Position numbers and translations under genes: made by a program. Positions 1 to 7,291 of a stretch of 15,207 nt of DNA are shown here, in pieces; position 1 is the stretch's first letter, and each line of letters begins with the position of its first letter. Source of the DNA: AC-50 sp035640455. Lineage in GTDB: Bacteria > Actinomycetota > Thermoleophilia > Gaiellales > Gaiellaceae. The notes under the pieces are model-generated. The model searched no databases, had not been told where the DNA came from, and saw only the letters and a program-made list of their open reading frames with translations. The DNA is taken from assembly GCA_035640455.1 (NCBI GenBank), contig DASQWB010000052.1, forward strand, positions 1-15,207, in the 5' to 3' direction.

Positions 1-2429
1 CAGTGGTGGATGATCAGGGTCCACGAGAGGCCGGACGCGGGGACCGTCCCGTCCTGGTCGTCGGTCGCATGCCCCGAGAACGAGATCGGGTCGCCGACCT
101 TCCACGTCACGGTTGAGGCCGGCGAGTCGATGGTGGGCACCGGCGGCGTGTTGCCGGCGTCGATCGTGATCGGCGAGGAGATCGTCGACGCGCCGTTCGA
201 GTCGGTCACCTTCAGGCGCACGACGTAGGTACCCGGGGTCGAGTACGTGTACGTCGGCTTCGCCACCGTCGAGTCGCCGTAGACGCCGTCGCCGTTCAGG
301 TCCCAGGAGTAGGTGATCGGATTCCCGTCCGGGTCGCTCGAGCCGCTGCCGTCGAAGTTCACGGTCAGCGGCGCGGGGCCGCTCGTCGGCGAGGCCGTGG
401 CCACGGCGACCGGCGGCTGGTTCGCGCTGAAGAACTGGATCCGGCGGATCGTGCCGCCGTCGTGGTCGACGTAGAACAGGTCGCCGCCGGGGCCGGTCTC
501 GAGGTCGACCGGATTGGCCGCCGGCGTGTCGAAGACGGAGATCTGGTTCGGGTCGGGCAGGCCGTTCGTGCCGGCCTTCATCACCCAGATGCAGTTCCGG
601 GTGTGGTCGGCGAAGAAGAGGGCGCCGTTGTAGCTCGACGGGTACGAGCCGCCGTTGTAGAACGCGATGCCGGTGATCGACGAGCCGTTCGCGGTCGGGC
701 AGTTGTCGCCGGAAACGACCGCCGACGCGTGGTTGTACGTGTAGTAGGGCGCCGTGACCGTACTTCCACCGCCGGTGGTCGAATACGTCGCGCGAATCGC
801 CCAGCCATTCGCCTTCGTCGCCTGGCTCGCCGTCCCGAACGGATTCGCCGCACCGTCGGAGTAGGTGTCGGCGTTGTACTTGATCACACCCGCAGCGCTG
901 TCGAGCCGTGCTTGCGTGAGTCCGCTCGTCGTGCCGGCTAGGTAGCCGATCCACACCGGGCCGGCTGTGACCGTCGGTGGGGTCGAGAATGTGAACGGCA
1001 CCCACGAAAAGGCGGCGCCTGCATTGATGGTCACTGCGTTGCTCGTTCCGAGAAGGGCTCCCGGAACGCCACCGCTGTCCGCATAGACCACCGCCTTCAC
1101 GACCTGTGAGCCGGTGGTGCCCCCCATTCCGGAGAGATAGCCCTCGACCTTGGTGATCTGACCGGAGGCCGGCGCCGAGAACTTGGAGACACCTTTCGTG
1201 TTGGCGTCGAGGGTGTCGAAGACGGTGCTGAGATTCGTCGTGCCGAAGGTGCCGGTCGTCGAGCCGCCGCTGTAGAGGCTGTTGCATTGGTTGAGGTTCG
1301 CGCTCTGGTAGGAGGGCTGGATCCCGGCGCCCTCGTAGCACGGCCAGCCGTAGTTGGTCAGCGCGGCGGTCGGATTCTGGTCGCGGTTGACCTCCTCCCA
1401 GTCGCTCCAGCCGACGTCGCCGATCCAGAGCTCGTTCGTACCGGGCCGCAGCGTGAAGCGGAATGGGTTCCGGAAGCCGTACGCGACGATCCGGCGCAGG
1501 TTCGCGTCGCTGCTCGAGCCTTGCGGGTTCGTCGCGAGACCCGCGCCTGTCGCGGGATCGACGCGGAGGACGGCGCCGTCGAGACTCGCCGGCTCGCCGG
1601 CCGCGCGGCGCGGGCTCTGGCTGCGGAGCGCGCCCCCCTCGGCCGTCGGCGCCGTCAACTTGGTGCCGACCGAGCCCGGCGGATCGCCGCACGGGTTCGC
1701 GGGCGTCGGGGTCCCGGACAGGGACCCGCCGAACTGCCCGTAGTCGGCGTTCCCGAAGTTTGCGCCTTCGCCGCCGGAGACGTAGAGCGTGCCGTCGGTC
1801 CCGAAGCGCAGGTCGCCGATCGAGTGGCTCGGGAACTGCTGGCACCAGCCCTGGATCAGGACCTGCTCGTTCGTCGCCGTGTTGCCGGAGATCGTCAGCC
1901 GGGCGAGGCGACCCTGCACGACGCAGCCGTCGGTCGTCGGGCCCGGCGGCGTCGGGCAGGCGTCGTTCCACCTCGGCGCCGTGCCGCCCGGCACCGCGTC
2001 GTAGGTGTAGAGGACGTAGATGTACGGGTTGGTGGGGAAGCTCGGGTCGAGCGCGAGGCCGAGGAGCCCCCGGTCCCAGTAGTCGTCTACTCCGGTGCGA
2101 AGGTCGGCGACCGTGGTGGGCGTCGTGTCGCTCAGGCTGTCGTATTCGAGCACGAGCCCGTTCTTCTGGGCGACGAAGACGCGGCCATCCGAAGCGAACC
2201 GGACCGCCGTCGGGGCGGTCAGCCCGCTGATGACCGTCGATTCCTGAAAGCCGCTCGGCAGGGTCGCTGCCGCGGCCGGCCCGGCGGATTGGGCGGGAGC
2301 GAAGATCCCTCCACCTCCCGGTGGGCCGTCCGCCGACGCGGACCCGACCGCTCCGACGGCGATGGCGCACGCCGTCCCCACGACCGCTGGAACGGCAAGC
2401 CTCAGAATGTCGCGAAAACGGTGCCGCAA
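1..2429 (-). CDS. Secreted PQQ-dependent sugar dehydrogenase (GSDH-type propeller) with inserted beta domain and C-terminal PKD domain; 3' end outside window
   Basis: A continuous minus-strand frame of 809 complete codons runs off the left edge. Residues 1-30 form a signal peptide (basic RHRFR, then a hydrophobic stretch ending ASA). A GSDH-like six-bladed propeller follows from about residue 50. Family landmarks are SHSIGDLRFGTDGTLYVSGG (His near 200), VAYGFRNPFRF (near 318), the blade sequence ELWIGDVGWSDWEEVNR, and NYGWPCYEG (near 360). Residues about 390-555 are an inserted beta-rich domain. The propeller resumes at VTAPYYTYNH and closes with GALFFADHTRNCIWVM. A PKD domain (about 671-755, SSDPDGNPITYSWDLNGDG) and the start of a second Ig/PKD-like module follow. 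The family oxidises sugars with PQQ outside the membrane; the substrate here is unknown. The TTG start is chosen because a GGGGGGA ribosome site lies 7 nt upstream, an in-frame TGA lies just before, and no ATG or GTG is available before the signal peptide. Confidence 0.88.
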   Translation of the reverse strand, partial: MRHRFRDILRLAVPAVVGTACAIAVGAVGSASADGPPGGGGIFAPAQSAGPAAAATLPSGFQESTVISGLTAPTAVRFASDGRVFVAQKNGLVLEYDSLSDTTPTTVADLRTGVDDYWDRGLLGLALDPSFPTNPYIYVLYTYDAVPGGTAPRWNDACPTPPGPTTDGCVVQGRLARLTISGNTATNEQVLIQGWCQQFPSHSIGDLRFGTDGTLYVSGGEGANFGNADYGQFGGSLSGTPTPANPCGDPPGSVGTKLTAPTAEGGALRSQSPRRAAGEPASLDGAVLRVDPATGAGLATNPQGSSSDANLRRIVAYGFRNPFRFTLRPGTNELWIGDVGWSDWEEVNRDQNPTAALTNYGWPCYEGAGIQPSYQSANLNQCNSLYSGGSTTGTFGTTNLSTVFDTLDANTKGVSKFSAPASGQITKVEGYLSGMGGTTGSQVVKAVVYADSGGVPGALLGTSNAVTINAGAAFSWVPFTFSTPPTVTAGPVWIGYLAGTTSGLTQARLDSAAGVIKYNADTYSDGAANPFGTASQATKANGWAIRATYSTTGGGSTVTAPYYTYNHASAVVSGDNCPTANGSSITGIAFYNGGSYPSSYNGALFFADHTRNCIWVMKAGTNGLPDPNQISVFDTPAANPVDLETGPGGDLFYVDHDGGTIRRIQFFSANQPPVAVATASPTSGPAPLTVNFDGSGSSDPDGNPITYSWDLNGDGVYGDSTVAKPTYTYSTPGTYVVRLKVTDSNGASTISSPITIDAGNTPPVPTIDSPASTVTWKVGDPISFSGHATDDQDGTVPASGLSWTLIIHH

Positions 2430-2435
2430 CGACTC

Positions 2436-2442
2436 TCCCCCC
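2436..2442 (-). promoter_or_regulatory. Ribosome binding site that decides the TTG start of the sugar dehydrogenase
   Basis: On the minus strand a GGGGGGA purine run ends 6-7 nt before TTG at 2429. No ATG or GTG lies in frame between the upstream TGA and the signal peptide, so this site supports the unusual start. Confidence 0.55.
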
Positions 2443-2494
2443 GACCCCTTCCTGGGTTGTAGCCGAAACGGCCTAGGGGTTCAACCGGAAACTG

Positions 2495-3163
2495 TCACGG
2501 AGCCGGCGTTGCGTGCTTTGGACAACGCGTGTGCTTGCCGACGGCGAACGTTCCCCACTTCGCAAGGCGCCCGTAGCGGCGCGGCTTGGTGTCGACGAGC
2601 GGATAGACGAACCACAGGTAGCGGCCCGGCGCGAGCGCGCGCGGCCCGCGGCAGGCGATGCTCGCGACGGCGATCTTCGGCTTCGGCGTCCAGACGTCGG
2701 CGATCCGGCGGTGCGCCCGCCAGACCACGACGTCGTACGCGACGGCCTTTCTGTGCTCGGGCCAGCGAAGGACGCCGTGCGGGCCCGCGACCTTCGGACG
2801 CGAGGGAAGTGCGCGCTCGTGCCTGGCCGCCGCGACACCCTTCCGCTGGGCGGTCGGAGGCGCTATGGGAGCAACGGTGACCGTGACGACGCGGGGCGGC
2901 GCCGAGAGGGGCACGGGCTCGGCGGCGGAGTCGGTCCGGAGGAGGGCGACGTTGAGCGCGATGCTCGGCACGGCGCACCAGGCCGCCACCCGGACCAGGC
3001 CGTCGCGGCGGGCGCGAAGCCAGCTCGTCCTCGGCGCCGGAGCCGCCGCGGCGACGGCCGGCTCGGGCGCGCGGTCGACGCTTGCGAGATCCGGGAGCAG
3101 CGCCCGCGCCCGCCGCGCGAGGTCGGGGTCGACGAGGACGAGCTCCGGGCTGATCGGTTCCAC
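2495..3163 (-). CDS. Hypothetical single-pass membrane protein with fibronectin-like C-terminal domain
   Basis: The 222-residue protein starts with GTG. It has a cytoplasmic-looking N-terminus (VDPDLARRARALLPDL, residues 11-26), one hydrophobic segment at about 54-75 (GLVRVAAWCAVPSIALNVAL), and a low-complexity Ala/Pro linker. The C-terminal domain at about 125-208 has the spacing of a small beta-sandwich: VLRWPEHRKAVAYDVVVWRA, then LAPGRYLWFVYPLVD. That W-Y-Y-W pattern resembles fibronectin-III-like domains of secreted proteins. I do not recognise a named family. It lies 67 nt downstream of the GT-C-like protein and 65 nt upstream of the sugar dehydrogenase on the same strand, so it could share their transcript and act at the cell surface. 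The plus-strand frames across it are arginine-rich shadows. Confidence 0.7.
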   Translation of the reverse strand: MEPISPELVLVDPDLARRARALLPDLASVDRAPEPAVAAAAPAPRTSWLRARRDGLVRVAAWCAVPSIALNVALLRTDSAAEPVPLSAPPRVVTVTVAPIAPPTAQRKGVAAARHERALPSRPKVAGPHGVLRWPEHRKAVAYDVVVWRAHRRIADVWTPKPKIAVASIACRGPRALAPGRYLWFVYPLVDTKPRRYGRLAKWGTFAVGKHTRCPKHATPAP

Positions 3164-3230
3164 GGCGTGGTCTTCCGGGGTGGCGCTTCGGCTCCTCCCC
3201 GTGACTCTTCGGCGCCCCTAGCCCGCGCCT

Positions 3231-4898
3231 TTAGGCCGGGCGGCGGTAGAGCCAGACGTTCTCGAGGCTCGTCCGGGCGACGACGTGGGCGCGCGGGCGC
3301 AGCAGCCGCCGGAGGAGCGCCGTGTTCTCGCAGGTATGCAGCCCGTTGTTGCACGCGGCCGGATCGCCTGGGAACGGATCGAAGTCGTAGTCGCTGATGA
3401 AGACACGGCGGGCATGCGAGGAGTCGGCGATGCGGCGCACCTCCTCGGCCGCTGCCTGCCGCGGCATGCGCTTGAAGAAGGACTCGGCGTCGACGATCTG
3501 CGCCCGCGTCAGGTAGGCGAGGTAGTTGCTCCAGTTGTAGTCGTAGGAGATGAGGAGGTCGTCGCGATTGAGGTGCGTGCGATACCAAGCGGCTCGCAGC
3601 CGCCAGTAGTCCTTCGCATTCGACCGCTGCGGAAGCTGGCTGCCGAACAGGTTCACGAGGAAGAGCCCGGCGACGAGGGCCGCGCCGGCGGCGAGACGGA
3701 GCCGCGAGGTGCGCCCGGCCGCAAGCGGTAGGGCGAACAGGAGCGCGACCGGCAGCCAGAAGACGTACCAGAGCTCGATGTTGAACGGGTCCCAGATGGT
3801 GAAGAGAGCTGCGTAGACGAGGAGCCAGACCACGCACAGCACGGCCAGCCTCCGTACGCGTTCGTCGAGCTGAAGCCGCACGCCTCGGGAGAGCCACTGC
3901 GCCGCGAGCGCGACGAGCAGCAGGGCGAGGACTGCGCTCGCAGCGAGCAGCGCCGCCGCGAGCGACGTGCTGTAGCCGCGCAGGAAGAAGAACTCCTCGC
4001 GGAGCGGCTTCCCCGGGAAGTGGTCGTGGACGAACGTCCGGATCGAGTGGAGGGCGAGCGTGAAGTGCGCGCCGACGAACGCTCGTCCGGAGCCGACGAC
4101 GGCGTCCTTCACCGCGCCGACGGTGACCTGGCCGTAGCTTCCGCCGTGGGTCTCGGCGGTGAACCAGTCCCAGAACTCCTTCGGCGTCCCGAGGTCACGG
4201 ACGACCGCGGCGAGGGCGTAGATGGGGACCACGACGGCGCAGGCCGTGGCGGCGTACGCGCCGAACCACCGGCCGAGCGCGGTCGGCGGGCGCCCGCGAC
4301 GGGCGAGCAGCATCGCCGCGATCGCGACCCCGGCGAAAAGGACGTTCGTGACGTGCGCGAGGACCGCGAGCCCGTTCGCGAGCCCGAGAAGCGCGAACGC
4401 GCGCACGGACGGCCGCTCGACCGCGCGCAACGCGGCGCCGAGCGAGAGGACGAGGAAGAAGGCCGAGAGCACGCGCACGTCGACCTCGACGCTGTTGCGC
4501 CAGAAGCTGTACGAGAACGCGAAGATCCCGCAGCCGACAAGCGCGGCCGTCCGGGACACACCGTGACGGACGATGATCCGCGCGAGCAGGACGACGGTCA
4601 CCGCCGCAAGCAGAGCGTCGAAGACCTGAATCGTCCGCAGGGGGTCTTTCGTGATCCCGGTTGCCTGCACGGCCTCGTAGATGGCCCAGGCGACCCAGTC
4701 GAAGACGACGTGGATCCCCTCGAAGAACTGCGAGTGCGGGTCGTCACGGATCCGGACGACGTAGTTGATGCTGTCCTCGTTCTCGCTGTGGTTGCCGGAG
4801 AGCGTGAGCAGGTAGATGGCCGCAACGACCAGGCCGACGCCGGCCTCGAAGAGCCACGCCGGCCGGACGCGGCGGGCGCTGACAGCCGGAGCGGTCAG
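3231..4898 (-). CDS. Multi-pass membrane protein, GT-C / DUF2723-like glycosyltransferase candidate, probable CTG start
   Basis: With the CTG start the protein has 555 residues. It shows about ten to twelve hydrophobic segments (about 18-34, 93-110, 118-135, 142-160, 166-199, 212-233, 312-336, 350-368, 376-394, 401-419) and a soluble C-terminal part (about 430-555). An acidic cluster, NHSENEDSIN (residues 36-45), follows the first membrane helix, as in GT-C glycosyltransferases. The stretch IFAFSYSFWRNSVEVDVRVL (125-144) resembles the W-N-E motif region of DUF2723/protein O-mannosyltransferase-like proteins. I infer transfer of a lipid-linked sugar on the outer face of the membrane; donor and acceptor are unknown. 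The frame is open for 201 more codons upstream, but that part is an arginine-rich shadow of the preceding methyltransferase and holds no ATG, GTG or TTG near the first helix. The CTG overlaps the TGA of the methyltransferase (CTGA) and has GAAGGA 6 nt before it. Confidence 0.8.
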   Translation of the reverse strand: MTAPAVSARRVRPAWLFEAGVGLVVAAIYLLTLSGNHSENEDSINYVVRIRDDPHSQFFEGIHVVFDWVAWAIYEAVQATGITKDPLRTIQVFDALLAAVTVVLLARIIVRHGVSRTAALVGCGIFAFSYSFWRNSVEVDVRVLSAFFLVLSLGAALRAVERPSVRAFALLGLANGLAVLAHVTNVLFAGVAIAAMLLARRGRPPTALGRWFGAYAATACAVVVPIYALAAVVRDLGTPKEFWDWFTAETHGGSYGQVTVGAVKDAVVGSGRAFVGAHFTLALHSIRTFVHDHFPGKPLREEFFFLRGYSTSLAAALLAASAVLALLLVALAAQWLSRGVRLQLDERVRRLAVLCVVWLLVYAALFTIWDPFNIELWYVFWLPVALLFALPLAAGRTSRLRLAAGAALVAGLFLVNLFGSQLPQRSNAKDYWRLRAAWYRTHLNRDDLLISYDYNWSNYLAYLTRAQIVDAESFFKRMPRQAAAEEVRRIADSSHARRVFISDYDFDPFPGDPAACNNGLHTCENTALLRRLLRPRAHVVARTSLENVWLYRRPA

Positions 4899-5512
4899 TC
4901 GAAGTCCTTCACGGCGACGATGGTCTCGGCGATCGCGGGCAGCCGGCGCGGCAGCGAGGTGAGGCTGCTCCGCACGCCGAGGCGCTTCGCCGTCCGCGCG
5001 AGCCGGCTGTTGTACCGACCGAAGCCGGCTCCACGGACGCGGTATCCGCGCTGCTCGAAGACCTTTCGCGGTGCGTAGCTCAGGTGCGCCTCGTACGGAT
5101 TGAAGCCGACGGGCGTGTCGGAGCCGGGCCTGAGCAGGAGCGAATTCGGCGTCGAGACGACGATTCGCCGCCGCGCGGTGCCCTCGAGCGTGTCGAGGAC
5201 GTGCGCGAGGTGGTCCTCCGCGACGTGCTCGACGAGCTCGATCGCGAGCACGGTGTCCCAGGTCCCCTCGAGCGGTGAGGGAAGCGTCTGCTGCCAGACC
5301 CGGCGATACGTCCCGCGGCGGCGGCAGTGCTCGACGTTCGCCTCGAAGGCGTCGAACCCGTCGACCGCGGGAGCGGCCTCGAGCCCGGCCTCCCAGTAGT
5401 TGCTCTCGACGAGGGCGCCCCAGCGGCCGAGCCCGCAGCCGGCGTCGAGCACGGTCTCGCCGACGAGGAGCGGCAGGACGACCGGGTCGAGGTACGACCA
5501 CGAGGAGCTCAC
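4895..5512 (-). CDS. Class I SAM-dependent methyltransferase
   Basis: The protein has 205 residues. The glycine-rich SAM motif VLDAGCGLGRWG is at 21-32. An acidic residue follows after strand 2 (VDGFDAFEAN, 50-59). TVLAIELVEHVAE (87-99) is the strand-4 region, and VVSTPN (118-123) follows, as in UbiG/Methyltransf_11-like enzymes. The substrate cannot be read from the sequence. The GTG start at 5512 shares its last two bases with the coaX stop (GTGA), and the stop shares two bases with the next start (CTGA), so coaX, this gene and the GT-C-like gene are probably co-translated. The next gene suggests methylation of a surface glycan or glycolipid, but this is inference. The frame is open upstream into coaX, where its translation is an arginine-rich shadow. 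Confidence 0.88.
   Translation of the reverse strand: MSSSWSYLDPVVLPLLVGETVLDAGCGLGRWGALVESNYWEAGLEAAPAVDGFDAFEANVEHCRRRGTYRRVWQQTLPSPLEGTWDTVLAIELVEHVAEDHLAHVLDTLEGTARRRIVVSTPNSLLLRPGSDTPVGFNPYEAHLSYAPRKVFEQRGYRVRGAGFGRYNSRLARTAKRLGVRSSLTSLPRRLPAIAETIVAVKDFD
4905..4910 (-). promoter_or_regulatory. Ribosome binding site supporting the CTG start of the GT-C-like gene
   Basis: GAAGGA lies inside the last codons of the methyltransferase gene. It is separated by 6 nt (CTTCGA) from the CTG at 4898. This is good spacing for initiation or re-initiation at the CTGA overlap. Confidence 0.45.
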
Positions 5513-6261
5513 GAGGTGTTCCGCTCCCACACGAGGCGCAGGCCTTCGAGCGTGAGGAACGGGTCGACCAGCTCGATCGTCCTCGAGTGCGGGGCGATCA
5601 GCTCGGCGAGTCCGCCGGTGGCGACGACGCGCACGTCCTCCCCGAGCTCGCCGCGGATCCGCTCGACGATCCCGTCGACCTGGCCGGCGAAGCCGTAGAC
5701 GAGGCCCGACTGGAGCGCGGAGATCGTCGTCTTCCCGATCACGGACGGCGGCTCCGAGAAGTCCACCTTCACGAGCCGTGCCGCCCGGGCGAAGAGCGCG
5801 TCCATGGAGCTCTCGATTCCCGGCGCCAGCACGCCGCCGACGAACTCGCCCGCCGCCGAGACGACGTCGAAGTTCGTCGAGGTGCCGAAGTCGACGACGA
5901 TCGACGGCGTGCCGTGACGCTCGCGCGCCGCGACGGCGTTCGCGATCCGGTCGGGCCCCACCTCCCGCGGATCGTCGTAGCGGATCGGGAGCCCGATCTT
6001 CGTCCCGGGCCCGAGCACGAGGATCGGCGTGCCCGCCCACCTCTCCGCGAGCAGCTCGTACTCGTGGACGAGCTGCGGGACGGACGAGGCGAGGCAGAGC
6101 CCCGTGAGGGACTCGAAGTCGAGCAGGCCGCCAAGGAGGACGCCGAGCTCGTCCCCGGTCCGCTCCGGCTCGGTCGCCAGCCGCCAGTGGTCGGCGAGCC
6201 GCTCGCCGTCGTAGAGGCCGAGGACGGTCTGGGTGTTGCCGACGTCGACCGCGAGCAGCAC
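5509..6261 (-). CDS. coaX: Type III pantothenate kinase
   Basis: The protein has 250 residues, the usual length. CoaX phosphorylates pantothenate with ATP, the first step of coenzyme A synthesis. The N-terminal phosphate-binding motif DVGNTQTVLGLYDG (6-19) is typical of the ASKHA fold. Further family motifs are VGPDRIANAVAA, DFGTSTNFDVV (actinobacterial variant of the GTATT motif), GGVLAPGIESSMDALF and ATGGLAELI. The start is GTG (6261-6259), with no Shine-Dalgarno sequence but a TAGCCT hexamer 6 nt upstream, suggesting a leaderless message. It is the first gene of a minus-strand run with the methyltransferase and membrane proteins and is diverged from the SnoaL-like gene. Identification is secure. 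Confidence 0.95.
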   Translation of the reverse strand: MLLAVDVGNTQTVLGLYDGERLADHWRLATEPERTGDELGVLLGGLLDFESLTGLCLASSVPQLVHEYELLAERWAGTPILVLGPGTKIGLPIRYDDPREVGPDRIANAVAARERHGTPSIVVDFGTSTNFDVVSAAGEFVGGVLAPGIESSMDALFARAARLVKVDFSEPPSVIGKTTISALQSGLVYGFAGQVDGIVERIRGELGEDVRVVATGGLAELIAPHSRTIELVDPFLTLEGLRLVWERNTS

Positions 6262-6267
6262 GCGGAG

Positions 6268-6273
6268 AGGCTA
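6268..6273 (-). promoter_or_regulatory. Putative -10 element (TAGCCT) for a leaderless coaX transcript
   Basis: On the minus strand TAGCCT matches TAnnnT and ends 6 nt before the GTG start, so transcription would begin at or next to the start codon. No Shine-Dalgarno sequence and no convincing -35 element was seen. Confidence 0.4.
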
Positions 6274-6438
6274 CCCGGGAGACTTGCCTGGCCCGCGCGA
6301 GAGGAGTAGCGTCGCCTCGGCGTGACGGCGTGGTGGATTCGACGGTCGAGGAGCACGAAGACCGTTCTCGCTGCCGCCGTGTCGATCTCGATCGCCGGCT
6401 TCATCGCGCGGCTGCGCCGCAGGTCGCAGCGACAAGCG

Positions 6439-6445
6439 AAAGGAG
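6439..6445 (+). promoter_or_regulatory. Shine-Dalgarno site of the SnoaL-like gene
   Basis: AAAGGAG lies 5 nt before ATG at 6451. It supports this start against the upstream in-frame GTG at 6322. Confidence 0.65.
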
Positions 6446-6450
6446 CGCCG

Positions 6451-6879
6451 ATGGGCACGGAGACGAACAAGGAGATCATCCGCCGGCTCGCCGAGGAGCC
6501 CTGGCGCGGCAACTACGACGTCGTCGACGAGCACGTCGCCGACGACTACATCGGTCACGATCCCTCGATTCCCGAGCCGACGCGCGGCCCGGAAGGCTTC
6601 AAGGAGTTCGTCAGGACGTACCAGGCTGCGTTTCGTGACGCGCGCGTGACAGTCGAGGAGCAGCTCGCCGAAGGAGACATCGTCGCGACGCGCTGGACGG
6701 GGCGAGGGATCCACGAGGGCGAGCTGATGGGCATCGCGCCCACGGGCAAGGAGGCCACCGTCAGCGGCATCACGATCTCGCACCTCCGGAACGGCAAGGT
6801 CGTCGAGGAGTGGACGAACTGGGACACGCTCGGGATGCTCGTGCAGCTCGGAGCGGTCCCCCAGCCGGCGCGCACCTAG
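6451..6879 (+). CDS. SnoaL-like / ester cyclase family protein (NTF2-like fold)
   Basis: The protein has 142 residues, the usual length for SnoaL-like proteins. Motifs of the family are the N-terminal helix NKEIIRRLAEEPWRGNYDVV, the segment ADDYIGHDPS, the strand pattern GDIVATRWTGRGIHEGELMG, and the C-terminal GITISHLRNGKVVEEWTNWD. Related proteins bind small hydrophobic molecules or catalyse cyclisation, isomerisation or hydrolysis; the substrate here is unknown. ATG at 6451 is chosen because AAAGGAG (6439-6445) lies 5 nt upstream and family homology begins there. The frame remains open upstream to a GTG at 6322 that would add 43 residues with a hydrophobic stretch (KTVLAAAVSISIAGFIARL); a membrane-anchored form from that start is possible but less likely. 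A hairpin terminator follows. Confidence 0.85.
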   Translation: MGTETNKEIIRRLAEEPWRGNYDVVDEHVADDYIGHDPSIPEPTRGPEGFKEFVRTYQAAFRDARVTVEEQLAEGDIVATRWTGRGIHEGELMGIAPTGKEATVSGITISHLRNGKVVEEWTNWDTLGMLVQLGAVPQPART

Positions 6880-6904
6880 CGCCGGCTCTCGCGGCGAGGA
6901 CACG

Positions 6905-6928
6905 GAGGGCCGCCGCGAGGCGGCCCTC
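6905..6928 (+). terminator. Hairpin terminator after the SnoaL-like gene
   Basis: A perfect 10-bp stem (GAGGGCCGCC with GGCGGCCCTC) closes on the GNRA-type tetraloop GCGA. It lies 25 nt after the SnoaL-like stop and before the next gene. Only a short, imperfect T-rich tail (TCGGTTA) follows, so it is either an intrinsic terminator of the GC-rich type or an mRNA 3'-end stabiliser. Confidence 0.6.
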
Positions 6929-6971
6929 TCGGTTATCCGGCCGACCCGATGCGTACCGTGAACGCGAGCTT

Positions 6972-7205
6972 ATGCCGCCCTTCTTCGAGCCGCCTCACAT
7001 GCCGTGCGAGGAGTGCGGCGCCTCCGTCGCGAAGGACGAGCGGGAGCAGCACGTCTGCGATCAGACACGACGGCTCGACTACGTCATGTTCCGGCTGCGC
7101 GACGAGGTCGGGGAGTTCGACGAGGAGCTTCGCGCCTACCTGGCGTCGCCACACGGCCGCTTCGACGCCTGGCTCGCTGAGCGGGAACGCGAGCAAGGCC
7201 GTTGA
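6972..7205 (+). CDS. Small protein with putative C2HC zinc-finger motif
   Basis: The protein has 77 residues and an ATG start. The N-terminal part has metal-ligand spacing CEECGASVAKDEREQHVC (C12, C15, H27, C29), which resembles a short zinc finger or zinc ribbon. The rest is charged and helical (LDYVMFRLRDEVGEFDEELR, then FDAWLAEREREQ). No named family is recognised. There is no strong Shine-Dalgarno site; TACCGT at 6954-6959 could be a -10 element giving a leader of about 5 nt. The frame is open further upstream to 6810 through the SnoaL gene's other frame and the terminator, but that part is shadow sequence. Codon bias and the ordered metal ligands favour a real gene. A role in nucleic-acid or protein binding is inference. 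Confidence 0.6.
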   Translation: MPPFFEPPHMPCEECGASVAKDEREQHVCDQTRRLDYVMFRLRDEVGEFDEELRAYLASPHGRFDAWLAEREREQGR

Positions 7206-7246
7206 GGGCCGAGCGGGTTCTCACGTAATCCCGGTTCCCATCCGCC

Positions 7247-7273
7247 GCGGTGGCGGGCTTTGCCCGCTACCGC
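7247..7273. terminator. Hairpin between convergent genes (first of two)
   Basis: GCGGTGGCGGGC (7247-7258) pairs with GCCCGCTACCGC (7262-7273) across a TTT loop, with a single G-T type mismatch. It lies 41 nt past the stop of the small zinc-finger gene. It has no T-run. Likely role is transcript end formation for the plus-strand gene. Confidence 0.5.
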
Positions 7274-7291
7274 TCGAGTCGGCCCGGAGAT

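Noticed and set aside
1287..2462. 391-codon plus-strand open frame
   Set aside because: It lies opposite the sugar dehydrogenase and translates to a low-complexity Arg/Ala/Val-rich sequence without family motifs. It is a shadow of GC-rich coding DNA.
2445..2475. Short inverted repeat (GCCG, TTT, CGGC) before the sugar dehydrogenase
   Set aside because: The stem is only 4 bp with no T-run. This is expected by chance in DNA of this composition.
4020..5078. 352-codon plus-strand open frame
   Set aside because: It is opposite the membrane protein gene and rich in Asp/Arg/Glu with no motif, as expected for the reverse complement of GC-rich coding DNA.
4899..5501. N-terminal extension of about 200 residues on the GT-C-like membrane protein
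   Set aside because: The extension is arginine-rich and fully overlaps the methyltransferase, whose frame has clear SAM motifs and proper codon bias. It is an open but non-coding frame.
6322..6450. N-terminal extension of the SnoaL-like protein with a hydrophobic stretch
   Set aside because: ATG at 6451 has a good Shine-Dalgarno site and family homology starts there. The GTG at 6322 has only a weak -10-like TAGCGT before it. It is kept as an alternative but not annotated.
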